Origin: Arthrobacter rhizophilus | GTDB lineage: Bacteria; Actinomycetota; Actinomycetes; Actinomycetales; Micrococcaceae | DNA: 64,000 nucleotides | NCBI RefSeq assembly: GCF_026241105.1 | Contig: NZ_JAPFFT010000004.1 | Coordinates: 1-64,000 of the forward strand | Direction: 5' to 3' | Shown here: positions 1 to 8,159 of the stretch, piece by piece | Numbering within the stretch: position 1 is the stretch's first letter | How the letters are laid out: each line of letters begins with the position of its first letter | The notes under the pieces: generated by a model | Database searches by the model: none | Told to the model about the DNA's origin: nothing | Seen by the model: only the letters and a program-made list of their open reading frames with translations | Made by a program: the position numbers and the translations under genes

Positions 1-23
1 CAGAACAACCCGACCCGAAAACA

Positions 24-53
24 GCGAGATCCCCGCCACGGCGGGGATCTCGC
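24..53 (-). terminator. Terminator hairpin after the gntP operon
   Basis: A perfect 14-bp inverted repeat (GCGAGATCCCCGCC and its complement) has a 2-nt centre. It lies 25 nt past the stop of the minus-strand permease gene. Read on the minus strand it is followed by a short T-rich stretch (TGTTTTC), as in an intrinsic terminator. Confidence 0.8.
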
Positions 54-78
54 ACGTCACGACGGACGTAACTTCGGC

Positions 79-1470
79 TTAGACGAACTGGTAAAGCAAG
101 GCCGCCATGCCGAAGCCCACCACGGAGAGCACGGTTTCCAGCACGGTCCAGGTCTTCAAGGTGTCCTTGACGGACATGTTGAAGTACTTCGAGATGATCC
201 AAAAGCCGCCGTCGTTCACGTGGCTGGCGATGATTGAGCCGGAAGAGATCGCCATGACGATCAGCGCCAATTGGGGCTGCGAATAGTGTCCGGCGGTGAG
301 CGCGGGGGCCAGGATCCCGCCGGTGGTGACGATCGCCACAGTGGCTGAGCCCTGGGCAATGCGCATGCCGCAGGCGATCACGTAGGCGGACACGATGACC
401 GGGAGCCCCGCCTTGGACAAAGTGTCAGCTACCGCGTTGCCTACTCCGGTTGCTGAGAGGACCGCGCCGAAGAATGCACCCGCTCCAACAACAAGCAAGA
501 TCATGCCCACCGGCTTCAGTGAAGCAGAGCTGAGTTCGGAGAGCTCCTTGGCACTCATGCCCCGGCGGATGCCCAACAACCACATGGACAGTCCCACGGC
601 AACGGTCAGCGCGATGGCCGGGTTGCCAAAGAACACCAAGGTGTCGCGGAATCCGCCGGCGGGCAGGAAGACGTTGCCGAAGGTGGCACCGAGGATCAGG
701 ACCATCGGCAGGCCAATCGCGAGGGCAACAAGGCTCATGGGCGGCTCGTGGCCCACGGCTTCTTCGGCCTCCGGGATCACGCGGTCCTCCGGAACGGCGA
801 TCTGCACGCGCTTGCCGATCCACCGGCCCCAGAGGATGCCGGAGGCGAACCAAGCCGGGATGCCGCAGGCCAAGCCCATGATGATGATCCAGCCAAGTTC
901 AACGTGGAACAGCCCGGCGGCGGCTACCGGACCCGGGTGCGGCGGCAGGAAAGCGTGAGTTACGGAGAGGCCGGCGAGGAGCGGCAGGGCGTACAAGATG
1001 AGGGACTTCCCGCCTCGCACCGCCGCGACGTACACGAGGGGCGCGAGCACGAAGATGCCGATGTCGAAGAAGACCGGGATACCCAGGACGAAGCCGGTGA
1101 CACCCATCGCCACGGGGGTGCCCTTTTCACCGAAGAGCTTCACGAGCTTCCCCAGGAGGACCTCCGCGCCACCGGAACGTTCCAGGATGGCGCCGAGCAC
1201 GGTACCCAGGCCGATGATCAGGGTGATGTGTCCGAGGATCCCGGCGAAGCCCTTCTCAATGAGGGCATCCCCGCTCTTGATGGGCGAGCCGACAAGGGCA
1301 TCGATGCTCACTCCGCCCACCAGCGCCACGAGCACGCTGGTACCCACCAGGGCGATGAACGGTTCGACCTTGACTTTGATGATCAGAAACAGCAGGAGGG
1401 CAATGCCCAACCCTGCCAGGAGAAGCAGGCCGGCTGTATCGTGCCGCAGCCAGTTCAGGAATTCATTCAT
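79..1470 (-). CDS. gntP: GntP-family gluconate/sugar-acid:H+ symporter
   Basis: The 463-residue protein is almost entirely hydrophobic, with roughly 12 to 14 membrane segments and the N-terminus of GntP permeases (MNEFLNWLRHDTAGLLLL). The family carries gluconate and related aldonates into the cell with protons. A longer frame runs upstream to 1638, but its first 56 residues are proline/arginine-rich and overlap the aldolase gene, so the ATG at 1470 is chosen. It is the last gene of a minus-strand run with a KDPG aldolase, an amidohydrolase and a PLP deaminase. A sugar acid, perhaps N-acetylated glucosaminate, is a likely substrate; that choice is inference from the neighbours. Confidence 0.88.
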   Translation of the reverse strand: MNEFLNWLRHDTAGLLLLAGLGIALLLFLIIKVKVEPFIALVGTSVLVALVGGVSIDALVGSPIKSGDALIEKGFAGILGHITLIIGLGTVLGAILERSGGAEVLLGKLVKLFGEKGTPVAMGVTGFVLGIPVFFDIGIFVLAPLVYVAAVRGGKSLILYALPLLAGLSVTHAFLPPHPGPVAAAGLFHVELGWIIIMGLACGIPAWFASGILWGRWIGKRVQIAVPEDRVIPEAEEAVGHEPPMSLVALAIGLPMVLILGATFGNVFLPAGGFRDTLVFFGNPAIALTVAVGLSMWLLGIRRGMSAKELSELSSASLKPVGMILLVVGAGAFFGAVLSATGVGNAVADTLSKAGLPVIVSAYVIACGMRIAQGSATVAIVTTGGILAPALTAGHYSQPQLALIVMAISSGSIIASHVNDGGFWIISKYFNMSVKDTLKTWTVLETVLSVVGFGMAALLYQFV

Positions 1471-1492
1471 GGAGGTTACTTTCTGGGGATTC

Positions 1493-2128
1493 CTACGTGA
1501 GGGTGGCGGTGAAGGCGAGGGCCCTGGCGGAGATGTCTGCCCACTCACCCGAGGCCACGGCGGCAGGAGGGACAACGCTGGTTCCGCAGCAGACCGCTGC
1601 TGCACCGGCGTCGAGATAGCTCTTGGCGTTCGACGCATCGATCCCGCCGGACGGAAGCAGCCGAATGCCGGGGTAAGGTCCCTGGAGATCCTTCAAGTAG
1701 GCCGGGCCGAGCTGCCTGGCCGGGAAGATCTTGACCGCGGCGGAACCGAGATCGAGGGCCTGCGCAACTTCCGTGGGTGTCATGGCGCCCAAGCTGAAGG
1801 GAATACCGGCCGCCACAGCCACGGCGGCCACCTCCGGACGGAGGCCCGGGGTTACCAGGAACTGGGCGCCGGCGTCGATGGCTGCCTTAGCCTGCTCGGC
1901 CGTCATGACGGTTCCGATCCCGACGGCGGCGCCGTGCTGGGCGGCAGTCTCCGCCGCCCGTCGCACATGGCTTAGCACGTCCGGCGTCGTGAACGTCAGT
2001 TCGACGCTGCGGATGCCGCCGTCAGCCAGGGCGCGGCAGAGCTCGGCAGCGTCGGGGATAAATGGCGCCCGGACGACGGCGAGGGTGCGGTCGGCCTCAA
2101 GCTGCTGGACGAATTCTTCAGGAGTCAT
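1493..2128 (-). CDS. eda: 2-dehydro-3-deoxyphosphogluconate (KDPG) aldolase
   Basis: This 211-residue class I aldolase cleaves KDPG to pyruvate and glyceraldehyde 3-phosphate, the last step of the Entner-Doudoroff route. The Schiff-base lysine is K133 in VKIFPARQ, the catalytic glutamate is E43 in VELTF, and the IGTV and TPG phosphate/substrate loops are near 71-74 and 93-95. Length is normal for the family. The start overlaps the 3' end of the upstream deacylase gene by 11 bp, which implies coupled translation. The divergent kinase at 5368 would supply its substrate. Confidence 0.9.
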   Translation of the reverse strand: MTPEEFVQQLEADRTLAVVRAPFIPDAAELCRALADGGIRSVELTFTTPDVLSHVRRAAETAAQHGAAVGIGTVMTAEQAKAAIDAGAQFLVTPGLRPEVAAVAVAAGIPFSLGAMTPTEVAQALDLGSAAVKIFPARQLGPAYLKDLQGPYPGIRLLPSGGIDASNAKSYLDAGAAAVCCGTSVVPPAAVASGEWADISARALAFTATLT

Positions 2129-3785
2129 GCGATTCGATACCTTCTTCTGGAGCTATTCGGGTGCGTCCGTCGGGGCTGCGGCGCAGGGCGCGGCCGGCGC
2201 GGGCGCCGGTGGGCTTCCCGCCGTCGATCGCTACCGTCCCGTTGACGAACACGTATTGGATGCCGGTGGCGGCTTGGCGGGGATTTTCAAAAGTGGCTTC
2301 GTCACGGATGGTCTCCGGATCGAAGAGCACGACGTCGGCCGCGTAGCCTTCGCGGACCAGGCCGCGGCAGCCGAGCTTGAGCCGCCCGGCCGGGCGTCCG
2401 CTCAAGTGGTGGACCATGTCTTCCAGAGTCAGCAAGCCCAAGTCGCGGCTGTAGTGGCCCAGGTAGCGGGGAAAAGTTCCCCAGGCGCGGGGGTGCGGCT
2501 TCGCCCCGACCAAGAGGCCGTCGCTGCCGCCGGTGTGGGCGCGGTGGACCATGATGGCCTGCACGTTTTCTTCGTGGCCAACGTGCTGCAGGATGCCGGT
2601 GCCTAGGCGGTCCTCTTCGAGGATCTGCACGAACACGTTGAAGGGCTCTTGTTCCGTTTCGGCGGCGATCGCAGCGATCGTTTTGCCCACATGGCCGGCG
2701 AGCGCGGGATTCTGGACGCCGCTGATCTCGAGCGTGTGCCACTCCGCAACCACTCCGTGGCAGCCGTCGGAGCCGTAGATCTCCACGCTCTCGCGGATCT
2801 TCGCCCTGGTTTCCGGGTCGGCCAGCCGGGCCAGCGTGGCTTCGGTGCCGCCAGAGGATGCCCAGCTGGGCAGGATGGCCGAAAGGGTGGTGGCGCCGGG
2901 CAAGTAGGGGTAGGTGTCGAGCGTGATGTCGGTGCCGGCGTCGAGGGCTGAGTCGATCAGCTCCAGCAGTTCGCCCGCCCGGCCCTTGTTTTCGGCGAAG
3001 TTCATGGTGGCGTGGGACAGGTGCAGGGCGCAGCCAGTAGTCCGGCTCAGCTCAATCATCTCGGCGTAGGCTCCGAGCGCGCCCTTGCCGTAAGAGCGGT
3101 GGTGCGGGGCGTAGAACCCGCCCAGCTCCCCCACGGTGCGGCAAAGTCCTGCCAATTCCTCGGTGCGGGCGTACATGCCGGGCGTGTAGGTCAGTCCGGA
3201 GGACATCCCCACGGCGCCTTCCTCCATGGCGGTGCGGACCACGTCCTGCATCCGCTCCTGCTGCTCCGGCGTCGGGTCCCCTTCGGCGAAGCCCATCACT
3301 AGGGCCCGGACGGTTCCTTGCGGCACGAGGTAGGCGGCGTTCGTGGCGATCCGGCCTTTGTTGTCTGCGCGATCGAGGCGGTCAAGGTACTCGCCCACCG
3401 TTCGCCAGTTCCAGTCGAAATCCTGCGGATTGTCGTTCCAGCCGGCGATCTTCTCGCGGACTCCAGCGAGGGTGGCGTCGTCTACCGGGGCGTAGGACAG
3501 CCCGTCCTGGCCCAGCAGTTCAGTGGTGACGCCTTGGCTGAGCTTGGCGTGGTGGTCCTTGTTGACCAATAGCTGGAGATCCGAATGGGCATGCATGTCG
3601 ATGAAGCCGGGGCTCAGGACGAGTCCCGTGGCATCGATGATGCGCTCGGCGCCTGTTCCGCTGGCGGTGAGGGATCCGGCGTCGGCGACGACGGCGATCA
3701 CCTCGCCGTCCAGCAGGACGTCCGCCGGGCGACGGTCCGCTCCGGTTCCGTCCACCAGGACGGCGTTGCTGATGAGTGTCTTCAT
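2118..3785 (-). CDS. N-acyl-D-amino-acid deacylase (D-aminoacylase) family amidohydrolase
   Basis: The 555-residue protein has the layout of the D-aminoacylase/dihydroorotase branch of metal-dependent amidohydrolases. The N-terminal beta domain is followed by the HxH motif at H65/H67 (FIDMHAHSD), histidines at 228/229 and 255/258, and the catalytic aspartate D422 in GGSDGLL. It should remove an N-acyl group, often acetyl, from a D-configured 2-amino acid. Characterised D-aminoacylases bridge their metals with the Cys of a GNCG motif; the matching loop here reads GQDG (92-95), so specificity may differ. The gene sits between a PLP deaminase and KDPG aldolase, which suits deacetylation of an N-acetyl amino-sugar acid. 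The family call is firm; the substrate is inferred. Confidence 0.85.
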   Translation of the reverse strand: MKTLISNAVLVDGTGADRRPADVLLDGEVIAVVADAGSLTASGTGAERIIDATGLVLSPGFIDMHAHSDLQLLVNKDHHAKLSQGVTTELLGQDGLSYAPVDDATLAGVREKIAGWNDNPQDFDWNWRTVGEYLDRLDRADNKGRIATNAAYLVPQGTVRALVMGFAEGDPTPEQQERMQDVVRTAMEEGAVGMSSGLTYTPGMYARTEELAGLCRTVGELGGFYAPHHRSYGKGALGAYAEMIELSRTTGCALHLSHATMNFAENKGRAGELLELIDSALDAGTDITLDTYPYLPGATTLSAILPSWASSGGTEATLARLADPETRAKIRESVEIYGSDGCHGVVAEWHTLEISGVQNPALAGHVGKTIAAIAAETEQEPFNVFVQILEEDRLGTGILQHVGHEENVQAIMVHRAHTGGSDGLLVGAKPHPRAWGTFPRYLGHYSRDLGLLTLEDMVHHLSGRPAGRLKLGCRGLVREGYAADVVLFDPETIRDEATFENPRQAATGIQYVFVNGTVAIDGGKPTGARAGRALRRSPDGRTRIAPEEGIESHDS

Positions 3786-3795
3786 GGCGCGTGTC

Positions 3796-5148
3796 CTAGA
3801 AGAAGGTGTGGATGAGGTCGACGACGGTTTGGTCGCCGTCCGTGTCCGCCAGCACCGGGATGAGCGTCCACTTGTCGAAGGCGGTGCACGGATGCGAAAG
3901 GCCCAGGCGCACCACGTCGCCGGGCCGCACAGTGGTGCTGCCGGCGTCGAACGTCATGAAGCAGTGCTGATCGTTCACGGCGGTGATCTCGGCACCGTCG
4001 AGCGGCTGCATCGGCCCGCCGAGAGCGGGTCCGATCAGCTGCGGACGGGGCAGGCCTTCGTCCACGGGTAAGTCGCGTTTGCCGGCGTCGAGGATGGCCA
4101 GGCCGGGCTCGGGCTGGGACACGACGCGCGCCCAGCCGTGCATCCCGGCCTTGAACGGCTGTCCGCCGTCGCGGGAAAACGGCGAGATGCCGCGGTAGAA
4201 GCCGTCATCGTGGATGATGTACGCGCCGCTGCGGATCATGAGTTCCACGCGCGGGCCAGCCTCGGAGCCGGCCGTGACGCGCGGCGACAGGACGTCGACG
4301 ACGTCGTCGAAGTAGGCGCTCCCACCCGCGGTGAGGATGACGGCGTCGGACCCGTAGAGACTCTCGCTGAGCAGCCGCTCGTGGAGCTCCCGCATCTGGC
4401 CCAAGTAGCCGCGGACGGCGGCGAGACTGCCGGCGTCGGCCGAGTGGGCCAGCGATCCTTCGTAGCCGCTGACGCCGACCAGCCGCAGGTGAGGTGAAGC
4501 GGCCACGGACCGGGCGACGTCGAGCGCCGCGTCCACGCCCCGCGCACCCGTGCGTCCGCCGATTCCGCCAAGCTCAACCAGGACATCCAGGACGGCGTGG
4601 CTTCCGGCGGCTTCCAGGGTGCGGTCGATGACATCCACGGTGACGGTGGAATCCACCCAGGACAGGATCGGCTGATCCGGGCTGGAGGTCGCGGCAACCC
4701 ATTCGATGGCATGCGGATCGGTGAGGCTATTGGCCAACTGCAGCCGCCGCACGCCGAATTCGCGGGCAACGCGGAGCTGCGCGAAGTTCGCCACGGTGAT
4801 CCCCCAGGCGCCGCGGTTGAGCTGTTCGGCCCACAACTGCGGCGACATGGTGGTCTTGCCGTGCGGAGCCAGCAGCACGCCGTGCTCAGCACACCATGAG
4901 GCCAAGCGATCGGCATTGCCGCGAAGCGCGCCGGCGTCGAGGGTGAGCAACGGCGTCTGGAGGTCCGCAAGGGTGGGGCCTGCCGAGAGGAACTCGCGGT
5001 GGCTGGTGCCGTTGGCCGTCGCGGGCACTGCTTTGTGCCGCCAATCGAGCCGGACATCTGCCAAACGGGCCACGGCGTCGCTTGCAATTGCCCCGGACTC
5101 TGTCCCGGCTCCGGCCTCTATCCCTGCTCCGGACGTGGAAGTGTTCAC
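3796..5148 (-). CDS. PLP-dependent amino acid deaminase of the D-serine dehydratase / D-threonine aldolase family
   Basis: The 450-residue fold-type III PLP enzyme has its cofactor lysine K98 in APHGKTTMSPQ. Near the C-terminus the LSHPCTAFD segment carries the His-x-Cys metal-ligand pair of eukaryotic-type D-serine dehydratases. Members remove ammonia from D-serine-like or 2-amino-3-hydroxy acids through an enamine/imine. Bacterial D-glucosaminate dehydratase makes 2-keto-3-deoxygluconate by this chemistry, and the kinase and aldolase next door fit that product. The GTG start is supported by AAGGGA 9 nt upstream. The first 35 residues are Ala/Gly/Ser-rich and probably disordered. It is the first gene of the minus-strand operon, divergent from the kinase. 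Confidence 0.82.
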   Translation of the reverse strand: MNTSTSGAGIEAGAGTESGAIASDAVARLADVRLDWRHKAVPATANGTSHREFLSAGPTLADLQTPLLTLDAGALRGNADRLASWCAEHGVLLAPHGKTTMSPQLWAEQLNRGAWGITVANFAQLRVAREFGVRRLQLANSLTDPHAIEWVAATSSPDQPILSWVDSTVTVDVIDRTLEAAGSHAVLDVLVELGGIGGRTGARGVDAALDVARSVAASPHLRLVGVSGYEGSLAHSADAGSLAAVRGYLGQMRELHERLLSESLYGSDAVILTAGGSAYFDDVVDVLSPRVTAGSEAGPRVELMIRSGAYIIHDDGFYRGISPFSRDGGQPFKAGMHGWARVVSQPEPGLAILDAGKRDLPVDEGLPRPQLIGPALGGPMQPLDGAEITAVNDQHCFMTFDAGSTTVRPGDVVRLGLSHPCTAFDKWTLIPVLADTDGDQTVVDLIHTFF

Positions 5149-5367
5149 CAGTTAGATCCCTTCACGGTGCGCATTTTTCGCAAGCTCCATCGCGTTGCGT
5201 ATTTTGCAACGCGGGTTGCAAAGCTGTTGATGATATGTCTAACATGGTGCAGGATGAGGAGTCAAGGCCGCGGCAAGTCCCGGCAGCCCCGATCCGGCCA
5301 CGGAAATCCCTTCTTCATTGGGGGTGTCGAGTGCCGCTGGAAGCGGCAGAGGGAGTGCGGGAGTTTC
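5149..5367. promoter_or_regulatory. Divergent promoter region between deaminase and KDG kinase genes
   Basis: This 219-bp spacer must hold both promoters of the divergent cluster. Two inverted repeats with 7-nt centres lie close together on the deaminase side: TGCG/CGCA at 5168-5182 and CGCGTTGC/GCAACGCG at 5191-5213. TTGC-x7-GCAA-type palindromes are usual for IclR proteins, and an iclR gene is the second gene on the plus strand. The boxes begin about 20 nt upstream of the deaminase GTG, next to its ribosome site, so repression of the minus-strand operon is likely. Confidence 0.6.
5191..5213. promoter_or_regulatory. Candidate IclR operator (CGCGTTGC-N7-GCAACGCG)
   Basis: A perfect 8-bp inverted repeat with centre GTATTTT lies in the divergent promoter region. 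The core TTGC-N7-GCAA resembles reported actinobacterial IclR-family sites. A weaker box with the same spacing lies 27 bp away. The cognate protein is probably the IclR encoded at 6396. Confidence 0.55.
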
Positions 5368-6399
5368 ATGCTTTCAGCTGTATGTGTGGGCGAAACGATG
5401 GCCATGCTCACCCCGGTGAAGGCCGTCCCACTGCACCAAGCCACCGAGCTGCACTGCGGCATCGGCGGCGCCGAATCGAACGTTGCCATGGGCCTGGCTG
5501 CCATGGGCCTCGACTCGCACTGGGTGGGCAGGGTTGGCCAGGACGGATTCGGTACGCGGATCCTGGACGAGCTCAGCAGCCACGGCGTAGGCGTCGCCGG
5601 CGTCGAAGTTGACCCGGGGCGGCCCACCGGCCTGTACGTCAAGGTCCCCGCCCAGGAATCAGCTCCCGACGGCGGCAGTTCAGTTTTGTACTACCGGCAA
5701 GGTTCCGCCGCTTCGGCCATGGGCCCGGGCACCCTGGTGAATCCCGCCGTCGAGCGCTTGTTGAACGCGGCCGCGCTCATCCATCTAAGCGGCATCACGG
5801 CCGCGCTCTCGGCGGAGTGCCTCGAGCTGATGGAAGCCATCCTCGCCGCACCGAGGCACGGCCGCGTCATCAGTTTCGACGTCAATTGGCGTGCCGCACT
5901 CTGGGCCGGGCGGGACCACTCGGTGCTGCGCCGACTGGCCAATCTTGCCGACATCGTGCTGGTGGGCAAGGACGAGGCCGAGCACGCCTTCGGCACCACG
6001 GACGAAACTGAACTTCGGCACCTCATGCCCGATCCCGCCGTCGTCGTTATCAAGAACGAAGCCATCAGCGCCATCGCCCTGGAACGGGACGGCTCTCGCT
6101 CGGAAGTGACCGCCTTGTCCGTGGACGTGCTCGAGCCGGTGGGCGCCGGTGATTCTTTTGCTGCCGGCTACCTGAGCGGCATGTTGTTCGGACTCGAGCA
6201 GAAGGCGAGCCTCCGCCGCGGCCACGTCGCTGCAGCCTGCACCCTCACCGTGCACGGCGATCGCGGCCCCCTTCCCGACTCCGCCCTGCTTTCGGCCATC
6301 CTCGATTCCACCGACGCCGAATGGGCTGCGATCCACGTTGCCAGGGGGCACTTCAGCAGCCGTAACCGGAGCGTTCAAGATCGGAGCACAGCGCCATGA
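5368..6399 (+). CDS. kdgK: PfkB-family sugar kinase, probable 2-keto-3-deoxygluconate kinase
   Basis: The 343-residue PfkB/ribokinase-family protein opens with AVCVGETMAML. It has the GGAESNVAMGLAAMG substrate region near residues 33-47 and the VGAGDSFAAGYLSGM signature with the catalytic Asp near residue 255. KDG kinases give KDPG, the substrate of the divergently encoded aldolase. The frame is open much further upstream, but homology begins at the ATG at 5368, which follows a GGGAGTGCGGGAG purine run. It overlaps the next gene by 4 bp (ATGA). PfkB substrate calls are uncertain from sequence alone; KDG rests on the neighbouring aldolase and the motif pattern. Confidence 0.82.
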   Translation: MLSAVCVGETMAMLTPVKAVPLHQATELHCGIGGAESNVAMGLAAMGLDSHWVGRVGQDGFGTRILDELSSHGVGVAGVEVDPGRPTGLYVKVPAQESAPDGGSSVLYYRQGSAASAMGPGTLVNPAVERLLNAAALIHLSGITAALSAECLELMEAILAAPRHGRVISFDVNWRAALWAGRDHSVLRRLANLADIVLVGKDEAEHAFGTTDETELRHLMPDPAVVVIKNEAISAIALERDGSRSEVTALSVDVLEPVGAGDSFAAGYLSGMLFGLEQKASLRRGHVAAACTLTVHGDRGPLPDSALLSAILDSTDAEWAAIHVARGHFSSRNRSVQDRSTAP

Positions 6400-7157
6400 G
6401 CCAGAGCCTGATTCGGGCCCTTGACCTGCTTGCGGAACTCGCGGCCAAACCGGCCACCCTCGACGAGCTCGCCTCCAAGGCGTCCGTCCACAAAACCACG
6501 GTGATGCGCCTCCTGCATGCCATGGAGGAAAAGCGCTTCGTGGTCCGCGATGAGGACCAACGATTCATGCTCGGCTCCAAGCTGTTTGAGCTGTCCTCGC
6601 TCGCCTTGGAGCAGCGGGACATCCGCAAAGTGGCGCACCCCTACCTGGCCGAGCTGAACGGAAAGACCGGGCACACCGTGCACCTTGCCGCGTTCGAAGG
6701 AAACGACGTGGTGTACATCGACAAGTTCGAATCCCACCATCCCGTGCGGATGTACTCCCGGATCGGCCTGACAGCGTCCTTGCATTCGGCCGCCGTCGCA
6801 AAAGTCCTTCTTGCCGACATGCCACGCAGCCGGCAGGAACGAATCGCCGCGGATCTGGACTACACAAGAATTACCGACACCACCCTGACCTCACCGAAGG
6901 CCCTGCTGGCCGAACTGGAGCAGGTCAGGATCCAGGGCTGGGCCCACGACAACGCCGAGCACGAAGCCTTCGTGCACTGCATCGCGACCCCCATTCGCGA
7001 CGCAACTGGCGCCGTCGTGGCCGCAGCCTCTTGTTCGGTACCGGTGGTGATGCTCAGCTATGAAGGATTGCTTGAGCTGCTGCCCGACCTCAAAGCCAGC
7101 ACCGAGGCCATCTCCCGCGACCTCGGCTGGATCAGCCATGAAAGGAACTCAGCATGA
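6396..7157 (+). CDS. IclR-family transcriptional regulator
   Basis: The 253-residue protein has an N-terminal winged helix (about 1-65, with LDELASKASVHKTTVMRLLH as recognition region) and a C-terminal GAF-like effector domain (about 75-250). It is joined by 4-bp overlaps to the kinase upstream and ridA downstream, so the three are one transcript. IclR proteins often repress sugar-acid catabolism genes and respond to keto-acid metabolites. The paired palindromes at 5168-5213 are the natural target. The effector is not visible in the sequence; KDG or KDPG is a guess. Confidence 0.9.
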   Translation: MSQSLIRALDLLAELAAKPATLDELASKASVHKTTVMRLLHAMEEKRFVVRDEDQRFMLGSKLFELSSLALEQRDIRKVAHPYLAELNGKTGHTVHLAAFEGNDVVYIDKFESHHPVRMYSRIGLTASLHSAAVAKVLLADMPRSRQERIAADLDYTRITDTTLTSPKALLAELEQVRIQGWAHDNAEHEAFVHCIATPIRDATGAVVAAASCSVPVVMLSYEGLLELLPDLKASTEAISRDLGWISHERNSA

Positions 7158-7558
7158 GTGAAAAGACTGTAGTACTGACCGAAAATGCTCCGGCCCCGGC
7201 GCATGTATTTTCCCAGGGCATCCAGAAGGGCGGCATGTTCCAGGTATCCGGGCAGGGCCCGATGGATCCGGCCACCAACCAGTACATCGGCGAGGGTGAC
7301 GTCCGCGTGCAGACCCGCCGCACCTTGGAAAACGTCAAGGCGATCCTCGAGGCCGGCGGCTCCTCGGTGGAGGACGTCATCATGTTCCGCGTCTACCTCA
7401 CCACGCGCGACGACTTCCCAGCCATGAACGATGTCTACGGCGAGTTCATCACCGAAAACGTCCCCAGCGGCCAACTTCCGAGCCGCACTACGGTGTTCGT
7501 CGACCTCCCGCACGAAGTCATGCTCGTGGAAATCGACGCGCTGGCGGTAACGGGCTAA
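7154..7558 (+). CDS. ridA: RidA family reactive imine/enamine deaminase
   Basis: The 134-residue YjgF/YER057c/UK114-type protein keeps the RidA core: ISQGIQKGGMFQVSGQ-like start, NVKAILEAGGSSVEDVI middle, and the C-terminal PSRTTVFVDLPHEVMLVEID with the substrate-binding Arg. RidA hydrolyses enamine/imine intermediates released by PLP dehydratases. Its place as the last gene of an operon facing a PLP deaminase is functionally coherent. It overlaps iclR by 4 bp. Confidence 0.93.
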   Translation: MSEKTVVLTENAPAPAHVFSQGIQKGGMFQVSGQGPMDPATNQYIGEGDVRVQTRRTLENVKAILEAGGSSVEDVIMFRVYLTTRDDFPAMNDVYGEFITENVPSGQLPSRTTVFVDLPHEVMLVEIDALAVTG

Positions 7559-7576
7559 CTTCGGTTTACGACAGGC

Positions 7577-7638
7577 AAATGGACCAGGGACACCGGAATT
7601 CCGGGGTCGCTGGTCCATTTCCGTGTCGCCAGTCCGTT
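7577..7638. repeat. Intergenic hairpin and repeat element after ridA
   Basis: An 11-bp inverted repeat (AAATGGACCAG at 7577-7587, complement at 7610-7620) lies between the convergent ridA and rhodanese genes and can act as a terminator. Inside and beside it are GACACCGGAATTC (7589-7601) and GTCGCCAGTCCGTT (7625-7638), both of which recur in another intergenic spacer at 22772-22784 and 22808-22821. This suggests a dispersed intergenic repeat family. Confidence 0.65.
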
Positions 7639-7647
7639 AGAGCGTCG

Positions 7648-8157
7648 CTACAGCTCCGGCTGGCGCGCCGTCACTAGTCCGTCCGCCGTGGCAACAACAA
7701 TCCCGTAAACCGTTTCCACCGGAAGGCCATTCCGGGCCCAATACTCAATGCCGCCGATCATTTCGCGTACCGGGTACCCGAGCTCGGCGAAGGCCAGGGC
7801 CGCGAAGGTACTCCCGTTGCAGCCCGGGCCCCACGAATAAACCACTACTGAACTCCGTGCCGGGATCAGCGCGGCTGCTCGCATTGGGATCTCTGCGGTC
7901 GGCAGGTGAACGGCTCCGGGGATGTGCCCGTGGTCCCACGAAGACTGACGGCGCGTATCAACCAGCACAAAGCTGCCGGGAGCCGCGTCCGCGACGTCCA
8001 TGATGTCAATCTCGAACCGCAGCTTGCTGCGGAAGTAGGCGGACGCCGCGCCGCCCGGCCCGGCACCGGCCGTGGCGTCGGCCGCACCCCCGGCGTCAGC
8101 TGCGCCGCCCGCCCCAACCCCGGCACCGGCGTCGTTCATTGGCTTTTCCATCCGCAC
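7648..8157 (-). CDS. Rhodanese-like domain protein
   Basis: This 169-residue protein has an Ala/Gly-rich leader (about 1-40, repeats of AGGAADAG type) before a single rhodanese domain with VLVDTRRQSSWDHGHIPGA and LPTAEIP. The active-site loop YSWGPGCNGST carries the cysteine expected to take sulfur. Such proteins move sulfur or act as small phosphatase-like domains. Start choice is uncertain: ATG codons at 8157 and 8151 are both possible. It lies just downstream of the iclR gene on the same strand, with only 2 nt between. A link to sugar metabolism is not evident. Confidence 0.75.
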   Translation of the reverse strand: MRMEKPMNDAGAGVGAGGAADAGGAADATAGAGPGGAASAYFRSKLRFEIDIMDVADAAPGSFVLVDTRRQSSWDHGHIPGAVHLPTAEIPMRAAALIPARSSVVVYSWGPGCNGSTFAALAFAELGYPVREMIGGIEYWARNGLPVETVYGIVVATADGLVTARQPEL

Positions 8158-8159
8158 CC

